From: a virus
Length of the DNA: 64,000 bases
Virus record (IMG/VR): IMGVR_UViG_3300020057_000496
Span: 62,001-126,000 of that record
Direction: 5' to 3' (one strand)
Below, in pieces: positions 22,137 to 30,239 of the stretch. The first letter of the stretch is position 1, and each line of letters begins with the position of its first letter. The notes below the pieces were generated by a model. The model was not told the DNA's origin. It was given only the letters and a program-made list of their open reading frames with translations, and did no database searches. Made by a program: the position numbers and the translations under genes.

Positions 22137-22283
22137 CCACACGGGTGGCATGACGGAGCACGTGACATTGAGGTCGCCGCTCGCATCATGCACCTCACCT
22201 GGAACCCAGTCACCCTGCCCGAGGCAGAGGATGTTCATGCGCGTGTCGGACAGGCTCCACGCCCCGTCGGGAGGGCGGTCTGA
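22137..22283 (+). pseudogene. C-terminal fragment of a captured gene
   Basis: A GC-rich frame (HGWHDGARDIEVAARIMHLTW...RVGQAPRPVGRAV) whose TGA overlaps the start of the membrane-protein gene (TGATG). It appears to be the truncated end of an upstream gene from the same imported operon. Confidence 0.35.
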
Positions 22284-22858
22284 TGGCCCTGGCACCGTCC
22301 AGCAGGCACCATGAAGGGCTCAAGGCCGCCCGGCTGCTGATGGTGCTCAGCAGCATCTCGCCGCTCTTCATCCTGTGGGCGCTCCGCGGGAACAGCCTCA
22401 TCCCGGACCGCTGGTTCATTGGCTTCTGCGGGCTGATGGTTGTCGTCCCGAACGCCTTCCTTTGGCTGCGAATTCGAACGGCGAAGAAGCAGGCCGACAA
22501 GCGCGATCTCACGGTGGGCACGGCCGACGACCGCCGCGACCACATCCTCGGGTACCTGTTCGCGATGTTGCTGCCGTTCTACTCCGAGGACCTCGGCACC
22601 TGGCGCGACCTCGGCGCGACGGTCGCCGCGCTGGCGTTCATCGTGTTCCTGTTCTGGCACCTGAACCTGCACTACATGAACCTGATCTTCGCAGCGCGTG
22701 GGCTCCGGGTCTTCACGGTGTACCCGCCGGCCGATGGGAACGCGCTCACCGGGAAGACCCGTTACGCCCTTATCACGCGCCGGGTCAGCCTGGCATCCGG
22801 CGAGCGGCTCGTCGCCTACCGGTTGAGCGATACCGTGTATCTGGAGGCCGACGCATGA
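22283..22858 (+). CDS. Four-helix membrane protein, KwaA-like
   Basis: 191 residues with about four transmembrane helices (near residues 17-33, 42-60, 86-104 and 109-128) and a cytosolic-looking tail with RYALITRRVSLASGERLVAYRLSDTVYLEAD. The layout, including the helix ending HLNLHYMNLIF before the tail, recalls KwaA, the membrane component of the Kiwa anti-phage system, but I cannot confirm this by alignment. The stop overlaps the next start (ATGA), and that next gene is truncated, so any two-gene system is broken. GC-rich codons mark it as imported. Confidence 0.45.
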   Translation: MALAPSSRHHEGLKAARLLMVLSSISPLFILWALRGNSLIPDRWFIGFCGLMVVVPNAFLWLRIRTAKKQADKRDLTVGTADDRRDHILGYLFAMLLPFYSEDLGTWRDLGATVAALAFIVFLFWHLNLHYMNLIFAARGLRVFTVYPPADGNALTGKTRYALITRRVSLASGERLVAYRLSDTVYLEADA

Positions 22859-23004
22859 AGTTGGAGTTCGACCTCGGGAACGTGACGGTCACGGAGTTCG
22901 GCGTCGGGCGCGACGAAGGCAACGGGCAATCCTTCGTCGCGGTGCCGGTGGATCTGATGGCGTCCCACAAGTCGGCGCTGGACACGGCGAGGGGGCCCTG
23001 GTAG
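22855..23004 (+). pseudogene. Truncated partner of the membrane protein
   Basis: 49 residues, MKLEFDLGNVTVTEFGVGRDEGNGQ...SALDT, then ARGPW and a stop. The frame is translationally coupled to the upstream gene and ends abruptly where the sequence switches to oppositely oriented fragments, so it is the N-terminal stub of a larger gene, plausibly KwaB-like if the neighbour is KwaA-like. Confidence 0.45.
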
Positions 23005-23098
23005 ACGGGATGCGTGGCTGGGGGGCCGCATCAGGGGCCGATTTACATAATCTGGATGTATCGGACAGCAGCGCCGCTTGTAGTTCGGTCGTCGTCAT
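22889..23098 (-). pseudogene. N-terminal stub of a gene from the R-M debris
   Basis: ATG 23098 follows a strong ribosome-binding site (AGAAGGAGTGGCGAAC) and reads MTTTELQAALLSDTSRLCK, after which the sequence runs antisense through the partner stub above and loses protein character. It lies directly downstream of the methyltransferase fragment and is probably the next gene of that operon, cut off at about 23030. Confidence 0.35.
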
Positions 23099-23123
23099 GT
23101 TCGCCACTCCTTCTGCCAATGCC

Positions 23124-23480
23124 CTACGCAGCAAACACTTCCTCAAGCTCAAGCTGCAGTGCTGGTGTTTTCTTGCCCAGGCCGACCACAGCGGCCAGCT
23201 CATCGGCGGGGACGTTGGCCAGTTCCTTCGGTTCGAGCTTGTGCATTCCGCCGCCGTACACGCGGCCATTGCCGAGCAGCGTTTCCCTATCTACCGCGTT
23301 GAGAGCCTTCCACAGTGGGCGCAGCGCCGCAGGGTCGCGGGCAAGTTCCTTCGCCAGCAGTGGCTTCGGGTAGAGGCACAAATAGACGTTCGTGGCTGTC
23401 GCTTTGCTGTTGTTGAGCAGGAAGCGGAACGGTCGCCTCACGACAACACGGCGTGCACGGAAGGCAACAACATCGAGGAC
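23124..23480 (-). pseudogene. C-terminal fragment of a type II N6-adenine methyltransferase
   Basis: The frame contains FRFLLNNSKATATNVYLCLYP and GRVYGGGMHKLEPKELANVPADEL, which match the C-terminal end of Eco57I/XamI-type adenine methyltransferases, and stops normally. The SAM-binding and NPPY motifs are absent because the upstream part is missing; sequence before about 23480 is unrelated. Inactive remnant. Confidence 0.65.
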
Positions 23481-23542
23481 AAGTACCGCCGCGCAGGGAC
23501 CGACAACCGGCGACGGTGCCATTCCTGTACTGACCTGGCTCG

Positions 23543-23947
23543 CTAAGCCCGCTGTCGGCGCCTGACGTCGCCGAGCTGACCTGACCTCTCCGCCTGCTGC
23601 TGGAGCCTCTTGAGGCGCCACAGCGGGCGGAAGGTCAGGTACCAGTCGGGACCAGTCAGTTCGCCATCCTCGACGCTCCAAGCTCTTCGAAGCTCGGCAA
23701 CAGGTAGGGCATGCTCCATGGCGACGTTAAACGCCCGGAACCCCTCGGTCGCCGTTCCGGCAAACCGAATAGTCGGCTCGCGATACGCGTGCCCCGCGCC
23801 CCCCTGGCAAGACTCGATCGTGCACACTCCGGCATCACGAAGAACTTTCACCGCGTAGCCGATCCACCGATCTAGCGGGAGATCGACGCCAACCTCGCGA
23901 TGGTAGGACGGAGCGTCCGTCAGTTCTGCAACCTGCTTCGGCGTCAC
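23543..23947 (-). CDS. Small conserved protein from the R-M operon
   Basis: 134 residues from GTG 23947: MTPKQVAELTDAPSYHREVGVDLPLDRWIG..., GVCTIESCQGGAGHAYREPTIRF, DGELTGPDWYLTFRPLWRL. This resembles small hypothetical proteins found next to methyltransferases, function unknown. It is the best-preserved gene of the debris. Confidence 0.5.
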   Translation of the reverse strand: MTPKQVAELTDAPSYHREVGVDLPLDRWIGYAVKVLRDAGVCTIESCQGGAGHAYREPTIRFAGTATEGFRAFNVAMEHALPVAELRRAWSVEDGELTGPDWYLTFRPLWRLKRLQQQAERSGQLGDVRRRQRA

Positions 23948-23954
23948 GGTCGGT

Positions 23955-24110
23955 TCATCGGCCGGCAGCCGATTTCGCCTCGAAGAACAGCGGGAAGTCA
24001 CCGGCCTTGCCTGCCTTCGGCATGACGACCGCATCAATAGGGATGTTGACTGACTTCAGGCCGCCTTCCAGCTTCACCGGCACATTCTTACGAAAGCTGG
24101 CAGGAGGCCT
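23955..24110 (-). pseudogene. Fragment of a XamI-like restriction endonuclease
   Basis: The frame reads RKNVPVKLEGGLKSVNIPIDAVVMP and then FPLFFEAKSAAGR-stop. PLFFEAKSA matches the E-x-K catalytic segment of XamI-type PD-(D/E)XK endonucleases, but the conserved continuation is lost. Sequence upstream of about 24110 is unrelated, so only about 45 residues remain. Not functional. Confidence 0.5.
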
Positions 24111-24130
24111 TCCACTTTGCGTTGACAGCC

Positions 24131-25006
24131 TTAGTGCCAGTTTGCGGACAGCCACGCCTCGGCCGATTCAAGGCTGAGGTCGTCGGCGTGTTCGACTAGC
24201 TCGGGGACGGCCCGCGTGTCGTCTATCGCAATTTGGCGTGGTAAAACTGGATCGAGGCGGAAGTAGTGTTCTCTCAGGACGCGTGAGCACTGGTAGTGCG
24301 CAACGTCCACCGTCCCTTCCATTGCCATGTTGGTGGCATAACGCATCCAGCGCGCAAGCCCCCAGTCCAACGCATCCCCGACAAGCCCCTGACTTAGTCT
24401 GCCGGTAGACAGGGACAGTAACCTGATCTGGTCAAAGCTACAGCCGATCGTCCCTTGGTCGAGTGCTTGGGCCAGGGCACACATAGCCGGGTTGTTCGCC
24501 ACAATGCCGCCGTCGATGAAGCCCTGGTAGGAAGGGAAGTAAGACGGCGCTGCCGTGGTGCGCAACAAGACATCGACAATCTTTTCGTCCAGGTTCGAAT
24601 TGTCCAAATTATGGAAGAACTTAGGTTTCCATGTTTGGCCGTCGTCGGACATCAAGTCAAACGTCGGAATAAGCACACGTCGTTCTAGGTCGCGAAGGGT
24701 ATGCTCCCCGAAGATGTTCCTCATCTCGACAATGAGGTTCCTGTTGTCGTACTGTGAAGAGAACAGTCCGCCGATCACGCGGTGTACTACGGTCGGCTGG
24801 TAGAACACCTTATTACTGAGACTCCAGTAGAAGTTAACCAGGTCACTGGCCCGGAGGCCGAACGCCAGCCCGACTACTACGATAGCGCCGGTAGATGTTC
24901 CGGCATACAAGTCAGCGGCTGGTGAACCAAGTCGGTCGATCAATCTTGCGGGCAGCACGCCACGTACGCCGCCGCCGTCTATGGAAAGAATCTTAAACTT
25001 GTTCAT
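24131..25006 (-). CDS. Patatin-like phospholipase
   Basis: 291 residues. Complete catalytic dyad: oxyanion loop DGGGVRG (residues 10-16), nucleophile GTSTG (36-40, Ser38) and DGG in FIDGGIVANNP. Patatin-family lipases hydrolyse phospholipid acyl chains. Related bacterial proteins include CapV-type defence effectors and secreted toxins; no signal peptide or cyclic-nucleotide sensor is visible here. In a phage it might help lysis or remodel the membrane, or be a captured effector. It overlaps the upstream gene by 14 bp. Confidence 0.9.
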   Translation of the reverse strand: MNKFKILSIDGGGVRGVLPARLIDRLGSPAADLYAGTSTGAIVVVGLAFGLRASDLVNFYWSLSNKVFYQPTVVHRVIGGLFSSQYDNRNLIVEMRNIFGEHTLRDLERRVLIPTFDLMSDDGQTWKPKFFHNLDNSNLDEKIVDVLLRTTAAPSYFPSYQGFIDGGIVANNPAMCALAQALDQGTIGCSFDQIRLLSLSTGRLSQGLVGDALDWGLARWMRYATNMAMEGTVDVAHYQCSRVLREHYFRLDPVLPRQIAIDDTRAVPELVEHADDLSLESAEAWLSANWH

Positions 25007-25631
25007 TCCCCGATTGTATCACTGGAGGGGAAGAAGTCTCCCACAGCTTCGTTACGGTTGCGAATGCATCTTTCCCGTAACGTTTAATGAACCACGGATG
25101 CCAGAATACATTCTGTGGGTCCAGTGACTCAACAAACTTCGCCCGACCTTCGGCCCATTGTTCGTCGGTTAGGTGTCGGTACTCCTGCCGGATCTTAGCC
25201 GTTGTTTCCAGTACAGACTCGTATGAAGCTGCGAAGTACACATGGTTCAGGTCGTGGTTGATTTTTCCGGCAATTGTTCGACCGACATACCCCGGCTGGG
25301 TACTCAAGATAGGATCTACCGCTATCATGTCCCCAAGAATGGCAATCGATATTCCGGCCGACAGGGCCTCGTTACCGGAGAACTCCGCGTCGTAGTAGCA
25401 GTTGTGAAGCATCCAGGAGATACGCTGCACGGGGAGAACGGGAGTTTCACGTTCCATCTCCAGTAGGGTATCCAGCCCGACAAAGATGCGTTCCTTGTTG
25501 TGGTACTCTCGGCCTGGCTCGTCGTACATGTCCCCAACGGTAGTCGCCAGGCTATGTGCCCATTCCGGGAGATCGCAGTACTTCTCCATATCCTTCAGTG
25601 CGCGCGTTAATTCAAAGTCCCAACTTCTCAC
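24993..25631 (-). CDS. HD-superfamily phosphohydrolase-like protein
   Basis: 212 residues. GREYHNKERIFVGLDTLLEME and ISWMLHNCYYDAEFSGNEALSA align by eye with the predicted metal-dependent HD phosphohydrolases (YHN...HI, FHD-x-x-YD...NE-x-SA). The central HD is HN here, so metal binding may be altered. Probable nucleotide or nucleotide-like substrate, not determinable. Co-transcribed with the patatin gene. Confidence 0.6.
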   Translation of the reverse strand: MRSWDFELTRALKDMEKYCDLPEWAHSLATTVGDMYDEPGREYHNKERIFVGLDTLLEMERETPVLPVQRISWMLHNCYYDAEFSGNEALSAGISIAILGDMIAVDPILSTQPGYVGRTIAGKINHDLNHVYFAASYESVLETTAKIRQEYRHLTDEQWAEGRAKFVESLDPQNVFWHPWFIKRYGKDAFATVTKLWETSSPPVIQSGNEQV

Positions 25632-25660
25632 TATTTACTCCAGGTATGCTATAGTAAATC

Positions 25661-26143
25661 ATGGGCACGACGCTCCACATACTGATCTGGGTCTTTTTTC
25701 ACCCCGGATGGACGGACCTGGACCGAGACAAGCTAAACACGCGCCATGAGGCACTGGTTGAGTTTTCTTTAGTCGAACCAGTTATCGCCTGTCGCGAGAC
25801 ATGTTCAGTTACGGGCGGACTCTGGCTTGATCCCTATTCGAACCAACTCTTCACTGACCCGCGCCTGCTGGACATTGACCATGTCGTGCCGCTCAAGGAG
25901 GCATACCGGTCCGGCGGCAACCTATGGACGCGCCGGAAGTTCGCACAGTTCGCGAATGACCCCGACAATCTACTCGCAGTATCTGCGTCGCTGAACCGAG
26001 CCAAGGGGGACAGGGAACCCGGAGCCTGGCCCTCACCGGCCATCAAGCAGCAGTCCCCATACTGGTGCGGAGAATACGTCGATCTCTACTTACGTATCAA
26101 AAAGAAATGGGGACTACGAGCCGACGCTCGCGATCGTTGCTGA
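25661..26143 (+). CDS. HNH nuclease-like protein with hydrophobic N-terminus
   Basis: 160 residues. DIDHVVPLKEAYRSGG, then FANDPDNLLAVSASLNRAKGDREPGAW, is the pattern of secreted DUF1524-type HNH nucleases (DHVVPL as metal-binding motif). A short hydrophobic stretch (LHILIWVFFHPGW) could anchor or export it. A role in host DNA degradation is possible but unproven. Confidence 0.75.
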   Translation: MGTTLHILIWVFFHPGWTDLDRDKLNTRHEALVEFSLVEPVIACRETCSVTGGLWLDPYSNQLFTDPRLLDIDHVVPLKEAYRSGGNLWTRRKFAQFANDPDNLLAVSASLNRAKGDREPGAWPSPAIKQQSPYWCGEYVDLYLRIKKKWGLRADARDRC

Positions 26144-26158
26144 GTCGATACCTCGACT
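26141..26158. promoter_or_regulatory. Dispersed hairpin between convergent genes
   Basis: GAGTCGATACCTCGACTAG, a member of the TCGATACTTCGA hairpin family, lies between the stops of the HNH and deaminase genes and may terminate transcription in both directions. Confidence 0.4.
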
Positions 26159-26654
26159 AGAGAATACTTCCGAGACGAACCGCGCCTCGCAAGTCGAGAA
26201 CACAAAATTGTCCACCCCAGTCGGTGTAGACAATTCGCTTGATTCCGGCCGCTTGTGCGGCACGGAAACAAGCGGAGCACGGCCGACTGACCCCGAGCGT
26301 CTGGTCGGCCAGCTTCCTGACGACGACCAACGTTGCGCCGACCGTACCAACGCCGGTTCTCCTGGCCCGATCCAGCGCGTGAGCTTCCGCATGCACTTGC
26401 CGAAACGGGCCGTGACTCCGTGAGTGTGTCTTGGTGTAGTTACGACCACTGCCGATGACTGTCCGATTCTGGACGACAGCCGCACCCATCTTCGCAGTCC
26501 GATGCTTGGCGCCCTCAGATGCAAGTAAAGCCGCCCGAAGAATCCGCTTGATCGCATTGTGCCCCCACCCGATGCCAGCCAACTGGCCTAGTTGCAGTTG
26601 CGAGAAACGCAACTGATTCGTCGCGGAAAACAACTTCTTCTGTTCCGAGTTCAA
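26157..26654 (-). CDS. Cytidine/deoxycytidylate-type deaminase
   Basis: Zinc-dependent deaminase: VHAEAHALDRAR (His88, catalytic Glu90) and SRPCSACFRAA (Cys126, Cys129). Likely acts on a cytosine nucleoside or nucleotide to feed dUMP to ThyX; the exact substrate cannot be told. The start is uncertain: TTG 26654 gives 165 residues, whereas ATG 26489 (MGAAVVQNRTV) would give a core domain starting just before the fold. Confidence 0.75.
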   Translation of the reverse strand: MNSEQKKLFSATNQLRFSQLQLGQLAGIGWGHNAIKRILRAALLASEGAKHRTAKMGAAVVQNRTVIGSGRNYTKTHSRSHGPFRQVHAEAHALDRARRTGVGTVGATLVVVRKLADQTLGVSRPCSACFRAAQAAGIKRIVYTDWGGQFCVLDLRGAVRLGSIL

Positions 26655-26787
26655 GGTAGTAGACCCTTGGCGCCCCCCTGGCGTGACACCCGGATGCTTG
26701 TAGCTGGGCGTGAATGTGACTTTCTGCCAGGAGGGACCCCGGCGGAATTATTTCCAGGCTCAATCGAGTACCAAAGAATAAAATCAC
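26515..26787 (-). CDS. Small unknown protein overlapping the deaminase
   Basis: GTG 26787 follows AAGGAG closely and opens a 90-residue frame (MILFFGTRLSLEIIPPGSLLAE..., YYLELGTEEVVF). It overlaps 140 bp of the deaminase's long form, which argues either that the deaminase starts further in or that this frame is the N-terminal half separated by a frameshift. Confidence 0.4.
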   Translation of the reverse strand: MILFFGTRLSLEIIPPGSLLAESHIHAQLQASGCHARGAPRVYYLELGTEEVVFRDESVAFLATATRPVGWHRVGAQCDQADSSGGFTCI

Positions 26788-26795
26788 GGGGCTCC

Positions 26796-27179
26796 TTAGA
26801 TTTGTCTGCGGGACGCATGCAGCACGACTGCTCGACCGCCCCTAGCCGCGCGGCGCGCGACCCTACGGAGTTGTTCGATATTGAAGTCAAACAGCTCACA
26901 GACCGACACGAAGGTAAACGTACTCGCTCGACTAGCTGAGTCGAACCACGCCAGTGCCTCGCGTCGGCACCTAGCGGCGGCGGCTGGCTCCTTCCTACTC
27001 TGTACCGTCAGCGCGTCGAACGCTTCTTCGAGCACCGCAAGATACAGCTTGAACTGCGGGTACTCGTCTCGAAGCGACAGCGCGACCAGCTCCTCGCGAG
27101 GACAGAAGCACTCAAAGAAAGGCAAATCCTCGCCTTCAACCGGAGCCCTTACTGGTTCCACAACCACAAACACAACCAC
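26796..27179 (-). CDS. Unknown protein with shared SFxxVCELF module
   Basis: 127 residues. The C-terminal segment ALAWFDSASRASTFTFVSVCELFDFNIEQLRR matches the C-termini of the AP2 proteins at 34241 and 44360 (W-F/I...F-S-F...VCE-L/E...R). The segment is probably a helix-turn-helix. The first 60 residues are unrelated. GTG 27179 is the only long start but lacks a good ribosome-binding site. Confidence 0.55.
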   Translation of the reverse strand: MVVFVVVEPVRAPVEGEDLPFFECFCPREELVALSLRDEYPQFKLYLAVLEEAFDALTVQSRKEPAAAARCRREALAWFDSASRASTFTFVSVCELFDFNIEQLRRVARRAARGGRAVVLHASRRQI

Positions 27180-27216
27180 CCCCTGCCAGGCTATGCCTGG
27201 CTATCCGGGACCTAGC

Positions 27217-27475
27217 TGACATCCTCCCCTCCCTAAAGGACGGGGCCTGCGCTCGCTGTCGGTCACCCCCCTGGTTTCCACAACCGAAATTGCCGAAACC
27301 TCAACCGTCCTATCACGAGAATTTGAGCCGCGCAAGCGGTATTTGGGCCAACCGGAAACTGCGGGTTTGCCTTTTAATGCAAACCCCCTGACCGGCCGGT
27401 TAGCTTACCGCAAGTTTCGCTCGCCGGCTACCGCTGACGAATATCTTCGCCCTGAAGAACGGGGCTACGCTCGCA
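27217..27475 (-). mobile_element. Orphan IS605-like right ends in a non-coding gap
   Basis: 27217-27250 (minus: CGTCCTTTAGGGAGGGGAGGATGTCA) is nearly identical to the tnpB right end at 12190, and 27448-27465 holds a second CGCCCTGAAGAACGGGGC hairpin. No tnpB remains. The 200 bp between them shows no credible gene. Confidence 0.5.
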
Positions 27476-27489
27476 AGCAGACCAGTTAC

Positions 27490-27900
27490 CTACGCAGCGA
27501 CATGCTCCTCTGGTTCCCACACGAACGCCGCAGTGCCCAGGTCTAGTTCCTCGGTGTCGGTCTGGAGAGTTACGTAAAGACGCCGCAAGCCTTCCGGCGT
27601 GACACAGCCACCGAACGGAGTAAGTAGGTCGGCGCGTGGGCGTGCAATTTGCGCCAGCGCGCGGTCTACCGCTTCAAGTGGCCGCATGCCGTTCGCAAGC
27701 TTGACTTCGTTCAGGACTGGCGTAAATATCTTGATCCAGTCTTTCCCACGAATTGCCATATAGATCAAGAAGTGCGCGGCGGTCAGACTGTTGCGCCATT
27801 CTTCATCTTGCCAGGCACGTCGCCAGTGCGCCTCTAGCTTATCGAAGCCGTCCGGTTGTTCGAAAAACGTAACTGTGATTTGTTTTCCTAATGTAAACAC
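27490..27900 (-). CDS. Hypothetical 136-residue protein
   Basis: From GTG 27900 with ribosome-binding site AGGAG: MFTLGKQITVTFFEQPDGFDKLEAHWRRAWQDEEWRNS..., ending EELDLGTAAFVWEPEEHVAA. No known domain. The start is two bases after the stop of the upstream membrane protein, so the two are coupled. Confidence 0.65.
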   Translation of the reverse strand: MFTLGKQITVTFFEQPDGFDKLEAHWRRAWQDEEWRNSLTAAHFLIYMAIRGKDWIKIFTPVLNEVKLANGMRPLEAVDRALAQIARPRADLLTPFGGCVTPEGLRRLYVTLQTDTEELDLGTAAFVWEPEEHVAA

Positions 27901-27901
27901 A

Positions 27902-28249
27902 TTATCTCCTATGGTTAGGTGTCCCGCCAAGATAGTCCTGTCGCAACTTGGCCCGCCTCGCCCGACTGGTCGCGCGTGACTCGATAAACTCCGCACTCCG
28001 GCGGGTCCGTTTTGTATTCCTTGCGAGCAATACGGTGACTGTGGCAAATCCGGCAATACCGCCCAAGAACAGTGCGATAATTCCCGGACTCGGCACGTCG
28101 CCATGTTTTGGTGCCACTGGGCTAGGAGCGGCAGCCGACGCAACGACCGTTTGTTCTTGAGCAACGGGGACGTGCGGTGCTTCGTCGCTTGCTGAGGCTA
28201 GTGCTCCATGCAGCAAGAGAAACATGGCGAAAGAGAGAAGAAAACTCAC
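27902..28249 (-). CDS. Secreted single-pass protein with VPSPG-membrane-basic segment
   Basis: 115 residues: a signal peptide (MSFLLSFAMFLLLHGALASA), an Ala/Pro-rich linker, then VPSPGIIALFLGGIAGFATVTVLLARNTKRTRR. The VPxPG-hydrophobic-Arg layout is that of a PEP-CTERM sorting signal, although here about 30 more residues follow. It may be a membrane-anchored envelope protein. Confidence 0.6.
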   Translation of the reverse strand: MSFLLSFAMFLLLHGALASASDEAPHVPVAQEQTVVASAAAPSPVAPKHGDVPSPGIIALFLGGIAGFATVTVLLARNTKRTRRSAEFIESRATSRARRAKLRQDYLGGTPNHRR

Positions 28250-28287
28250 GCAACCTCCTGAATCTACTGGTTGGTCGTACTAGTTAT

Positions 28288-28572
28288 TTACGTATCGAGG
28301 CCGTACGTGGCAGATACAACTCTTCCTATAACAATATCGCCCCTTTCGAACTTTTGGCACTTCTCTAGCTCGCTCGGGAGTTGAGCGGCAATACTCTTCA
28401 GCCAGTCGGCAAGCTCTCCCAACACGGAGATCGGAATGGTAATACTATTGTCCCCTTGTTTGAAAGCCAGGCCGCCAATAACTGGATACAGGACGTGGTA
28501 TTCCCTGTTATTGACGACGAGATAGAAATCTAATACCGGACTACGTATAATTCCACCGTCTACTGCTACCAT
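28288..28572 (-). CDS. Hypothetical 94-residue protein
   Basis: MVAVDGGIIRSPVLDFYLVVNNREYHVLYPVIGGLAF..., mostly beta-like, unknown function. ATG 28572 overlaps the stop of the AAA+ gene (TGATG), so it is likely a partner protein made in coupled fashion. Confidence 0.6.
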   Translation of the reverse strand: MVAVDGGIIRSPVLDFYLVVNNREYHVLYPVIGGLAFKQGDNSITIPISVLGELADWLKSIAAQLPSELEKCQKFERGDIVIGRVVSATYGLDT

Positions 28573-29501
28573 CAATCGAACCCCATCCTTCCGCTCTCTT
28601 CGTCCGAAGAGGGCTTGCCCTTTTCTAGTTTACGCAGTACTGTACGCGCCTCGTCTAGCGGGATATCCATGATCTCTGTACTGATAATCAACTCAGTCAT
28701 CGCCGAAAAGCTCAGGCCATCCGACGCCTCCAGGAGTCCGTTGATCTTCTTTTCATTCACTTCCCCTATAAGTCCGAGCTTGATCTCGATATACTGCCGT
28801 CGCATAGCCGCATCCGGCTTCTTGACCTTGATTACTCTATCGAAGCGACGCGGTCTATTTACTATGCGTTTGTTTAACTTTTCGGGAAAATTAGTAGTTG
28901 CCACAATGAATGTACCATCAACCTGAGATTCGCCATCAAGTAGGCTAAGAATGCTCTGTTCGCCGAACTTGTCGATCAGTGCGTCGATGTCTTCCATGAA
29001 GACAAGACAGATACGACCAGGTTCAAGTGCGCGGAACATACGCAGCCCAGAAACGAACACTTCCGGGTTCGTGTCAGCCTGGAACGCCGGATAGCCCATC
29101 TCGACCGCACGAGCGATGGTCCGCATAACCGTACTTGTCTTACCGGCCCCCTGTGGCCCGTACAGCAGTATGTTCCGGCGGTGCGACAGTTTTAATTGCC
29201 GATACCGGTCGGCAACGCCACAGAATTTCGCGAATTCATTCGAGACGAGTTCCGCGACGGAGTCCGGCAATGCATAAAGCTCGTCGGCGTACATCAGCTC
29301 GGGCTTGATCACGACCGTCTCGCGAACTACTCGAAAACAGTACACGCCAGGAACAAGTGCTCGCGTAGAATCACGCGTTGGCGAAAAGTACCCACGGTCC
29401 ACTTGTGCCCAGGCGTCATGCGTTCCACTCGCATATGGCTTGTTAAGTGACCGGGATGGAATATAGGTATCCTCTTCGACATCGTAGTTAGTGATCGCCA
29501 T
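28572..29501 (-). CDS. AAA+ ATPase
   Basis: 309 residues. Walker A GPQGAGKT (115-122), Walker B ICLVFMEDIDAL, sensor VATTNFPE and arginine finger RPRRFDR. The arrangement resembles the classic AAA (BCS1/YjoB/FtsH-like) group found in large phages, which remodel proteins. The N-terminal 100 residues are a substrate or anchor region of unknown fold. Downstream coupled gene at 28572. Confidence 0.85.
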   Translation of the reverse strand: MAITNYDVEEDTYIPSRSLNKPYASGTHDAWAQVDRGYFSPTRDSTRALVPGVYCFRVVRETVVIKPELMYADELYALPDSVAELVSNEFAKFCGVADRYRQLKLSHRRNILLYGPQGAGKTSTVMRTIARAVEMGYPAFQADTNPEVFVSGLRMFRALEPGRICLVFMEDIDALIDKFGEQSILSLLDGESQVDGTFIVATTNFPEKLNKRIVNRPRRFDRVIKVKKPDAAMRRQYIEIKLGLIGEVNEKKINGLLEASDGLSFSAMTELIISTEIMDIPLDEARTVLRKLEKGKPSSDEESGRMGFD

Positions 29502-29550
29502 GCCGCTACGTCCACCTCGTATTGTTCCAGTAACTCTTTATTGACAAGAA

Positions 29551-29600
29551 ATTGACACCCCCCCTCCCTAAAGGAAGGGGATTCCTACGGCGCTAAACGG
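29551..29600 (-). mobile_element. Orphan IS605-like right end
   Basis: Minus strand: CGCCGTAGGAATCCCC, TTCCTTTAGGGAGGGGGG, TGTCAATTTC, close to the tnpB right end at 12190. No transposase gene nearby. It lies just upstream of the AAA+ gene. Confidence 0.55.
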
Positions 29601-29655
29601 GCGAAGTAACTGGGCGTGCCCCGCCCCTATAACAATCAACGACCTACGCCGTGAT

Positions 29656-30228
29656 TCAACAACTGCGAGCACCACGGACGGCGGAAACTAAGTCGTACTT
29701 CCGCTTACCTAAATCAAATTCGTGATCCTCCTGAAGCGGCGAGAACTGGTACGTATATTCATTGGCATAATTAGTAGCAAAGTCGAACATAGGTTTCGAC
29801 TTGATAACTGGACCAATGATTTGGTACGTAACTTCGATTGGCTCCTTGCCGGACTTCCGGTGTCGCCGGAATAGCTCACTTACTGTGTCCTCGTGATATC
29901 CGATAATCTTTATCGCGAAGGCGGTATCACCTTCCAGGCATGATTCTGAATACTGAATAAACAGTAGTTTTCCCCGCTCCCTCGGCGAGAACAAATTGTG
30001 AATCAAGCTTGACCGGTCCTCGACACAAGCTACGGAAGTGTTGTTCGTGACTCCAATTTGACTTACGTCAATGATTCTAAAACTGCCGTCATGGCTACGC
30101 CACCTCCGGTCGTGCATTAATCTATGACGAACCCGAAGATGCCTGGCAATCATGACGGAGGCCAGAATTCCCCTTTCGAGAGGATTAAGTCGGACGGACG
30201 GACGGCCCAAGCCGTACTGCCTCATAAT
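29656..30228 (-). CDS. Hypothetical protein
   Basis: 190 residues from ATG 30228: MRQYGLGRPSVRLNPLERGILASVMIARHLRVRHRLMHDRRW..., then FIQYSESCLEGDTAFAIKIIGYHEDTVSELFRRHRKSGKEPIEVTYQI. No known domain. A TTG at 30243 with GGAAGAG upstream is an alternative start; the frame further upstream overlaps the neighbouring gene and is not convincing. Confidence 0.55.
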   Translation of the reverse strand: MMRQYGLGRPSVRLNPLERGILASVMIARHLRVRHRLMHDRRWRSHDGSFRIIDVSQIGVTNNTSVACVEDRSSLIHNLFSPRERGKLLFIQYSESCLEGDTAFAIKIIGYHEDTVSELFRRHRKSGKEPIEVTYQIIGPVIKSKPMFDFATNYANEYTYQFSPLQEDHEFDLGKRKYDLVSAVRGARSC

Positions 30229-30239
30229 CCCGGCGGTAA

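Noticed and set aside
22283-22858. Firm assignment as KwaA
   Set aside because: Only helix layout and tail pattern agree; without alignment and with the partner truncated it is kept as KwaA-like.
27343-27546. 67-codon plus-strand frame
   Set aside because: It runs antisense into the 27490 gene and through IS-like hairpins, without a ribosome-binding site.
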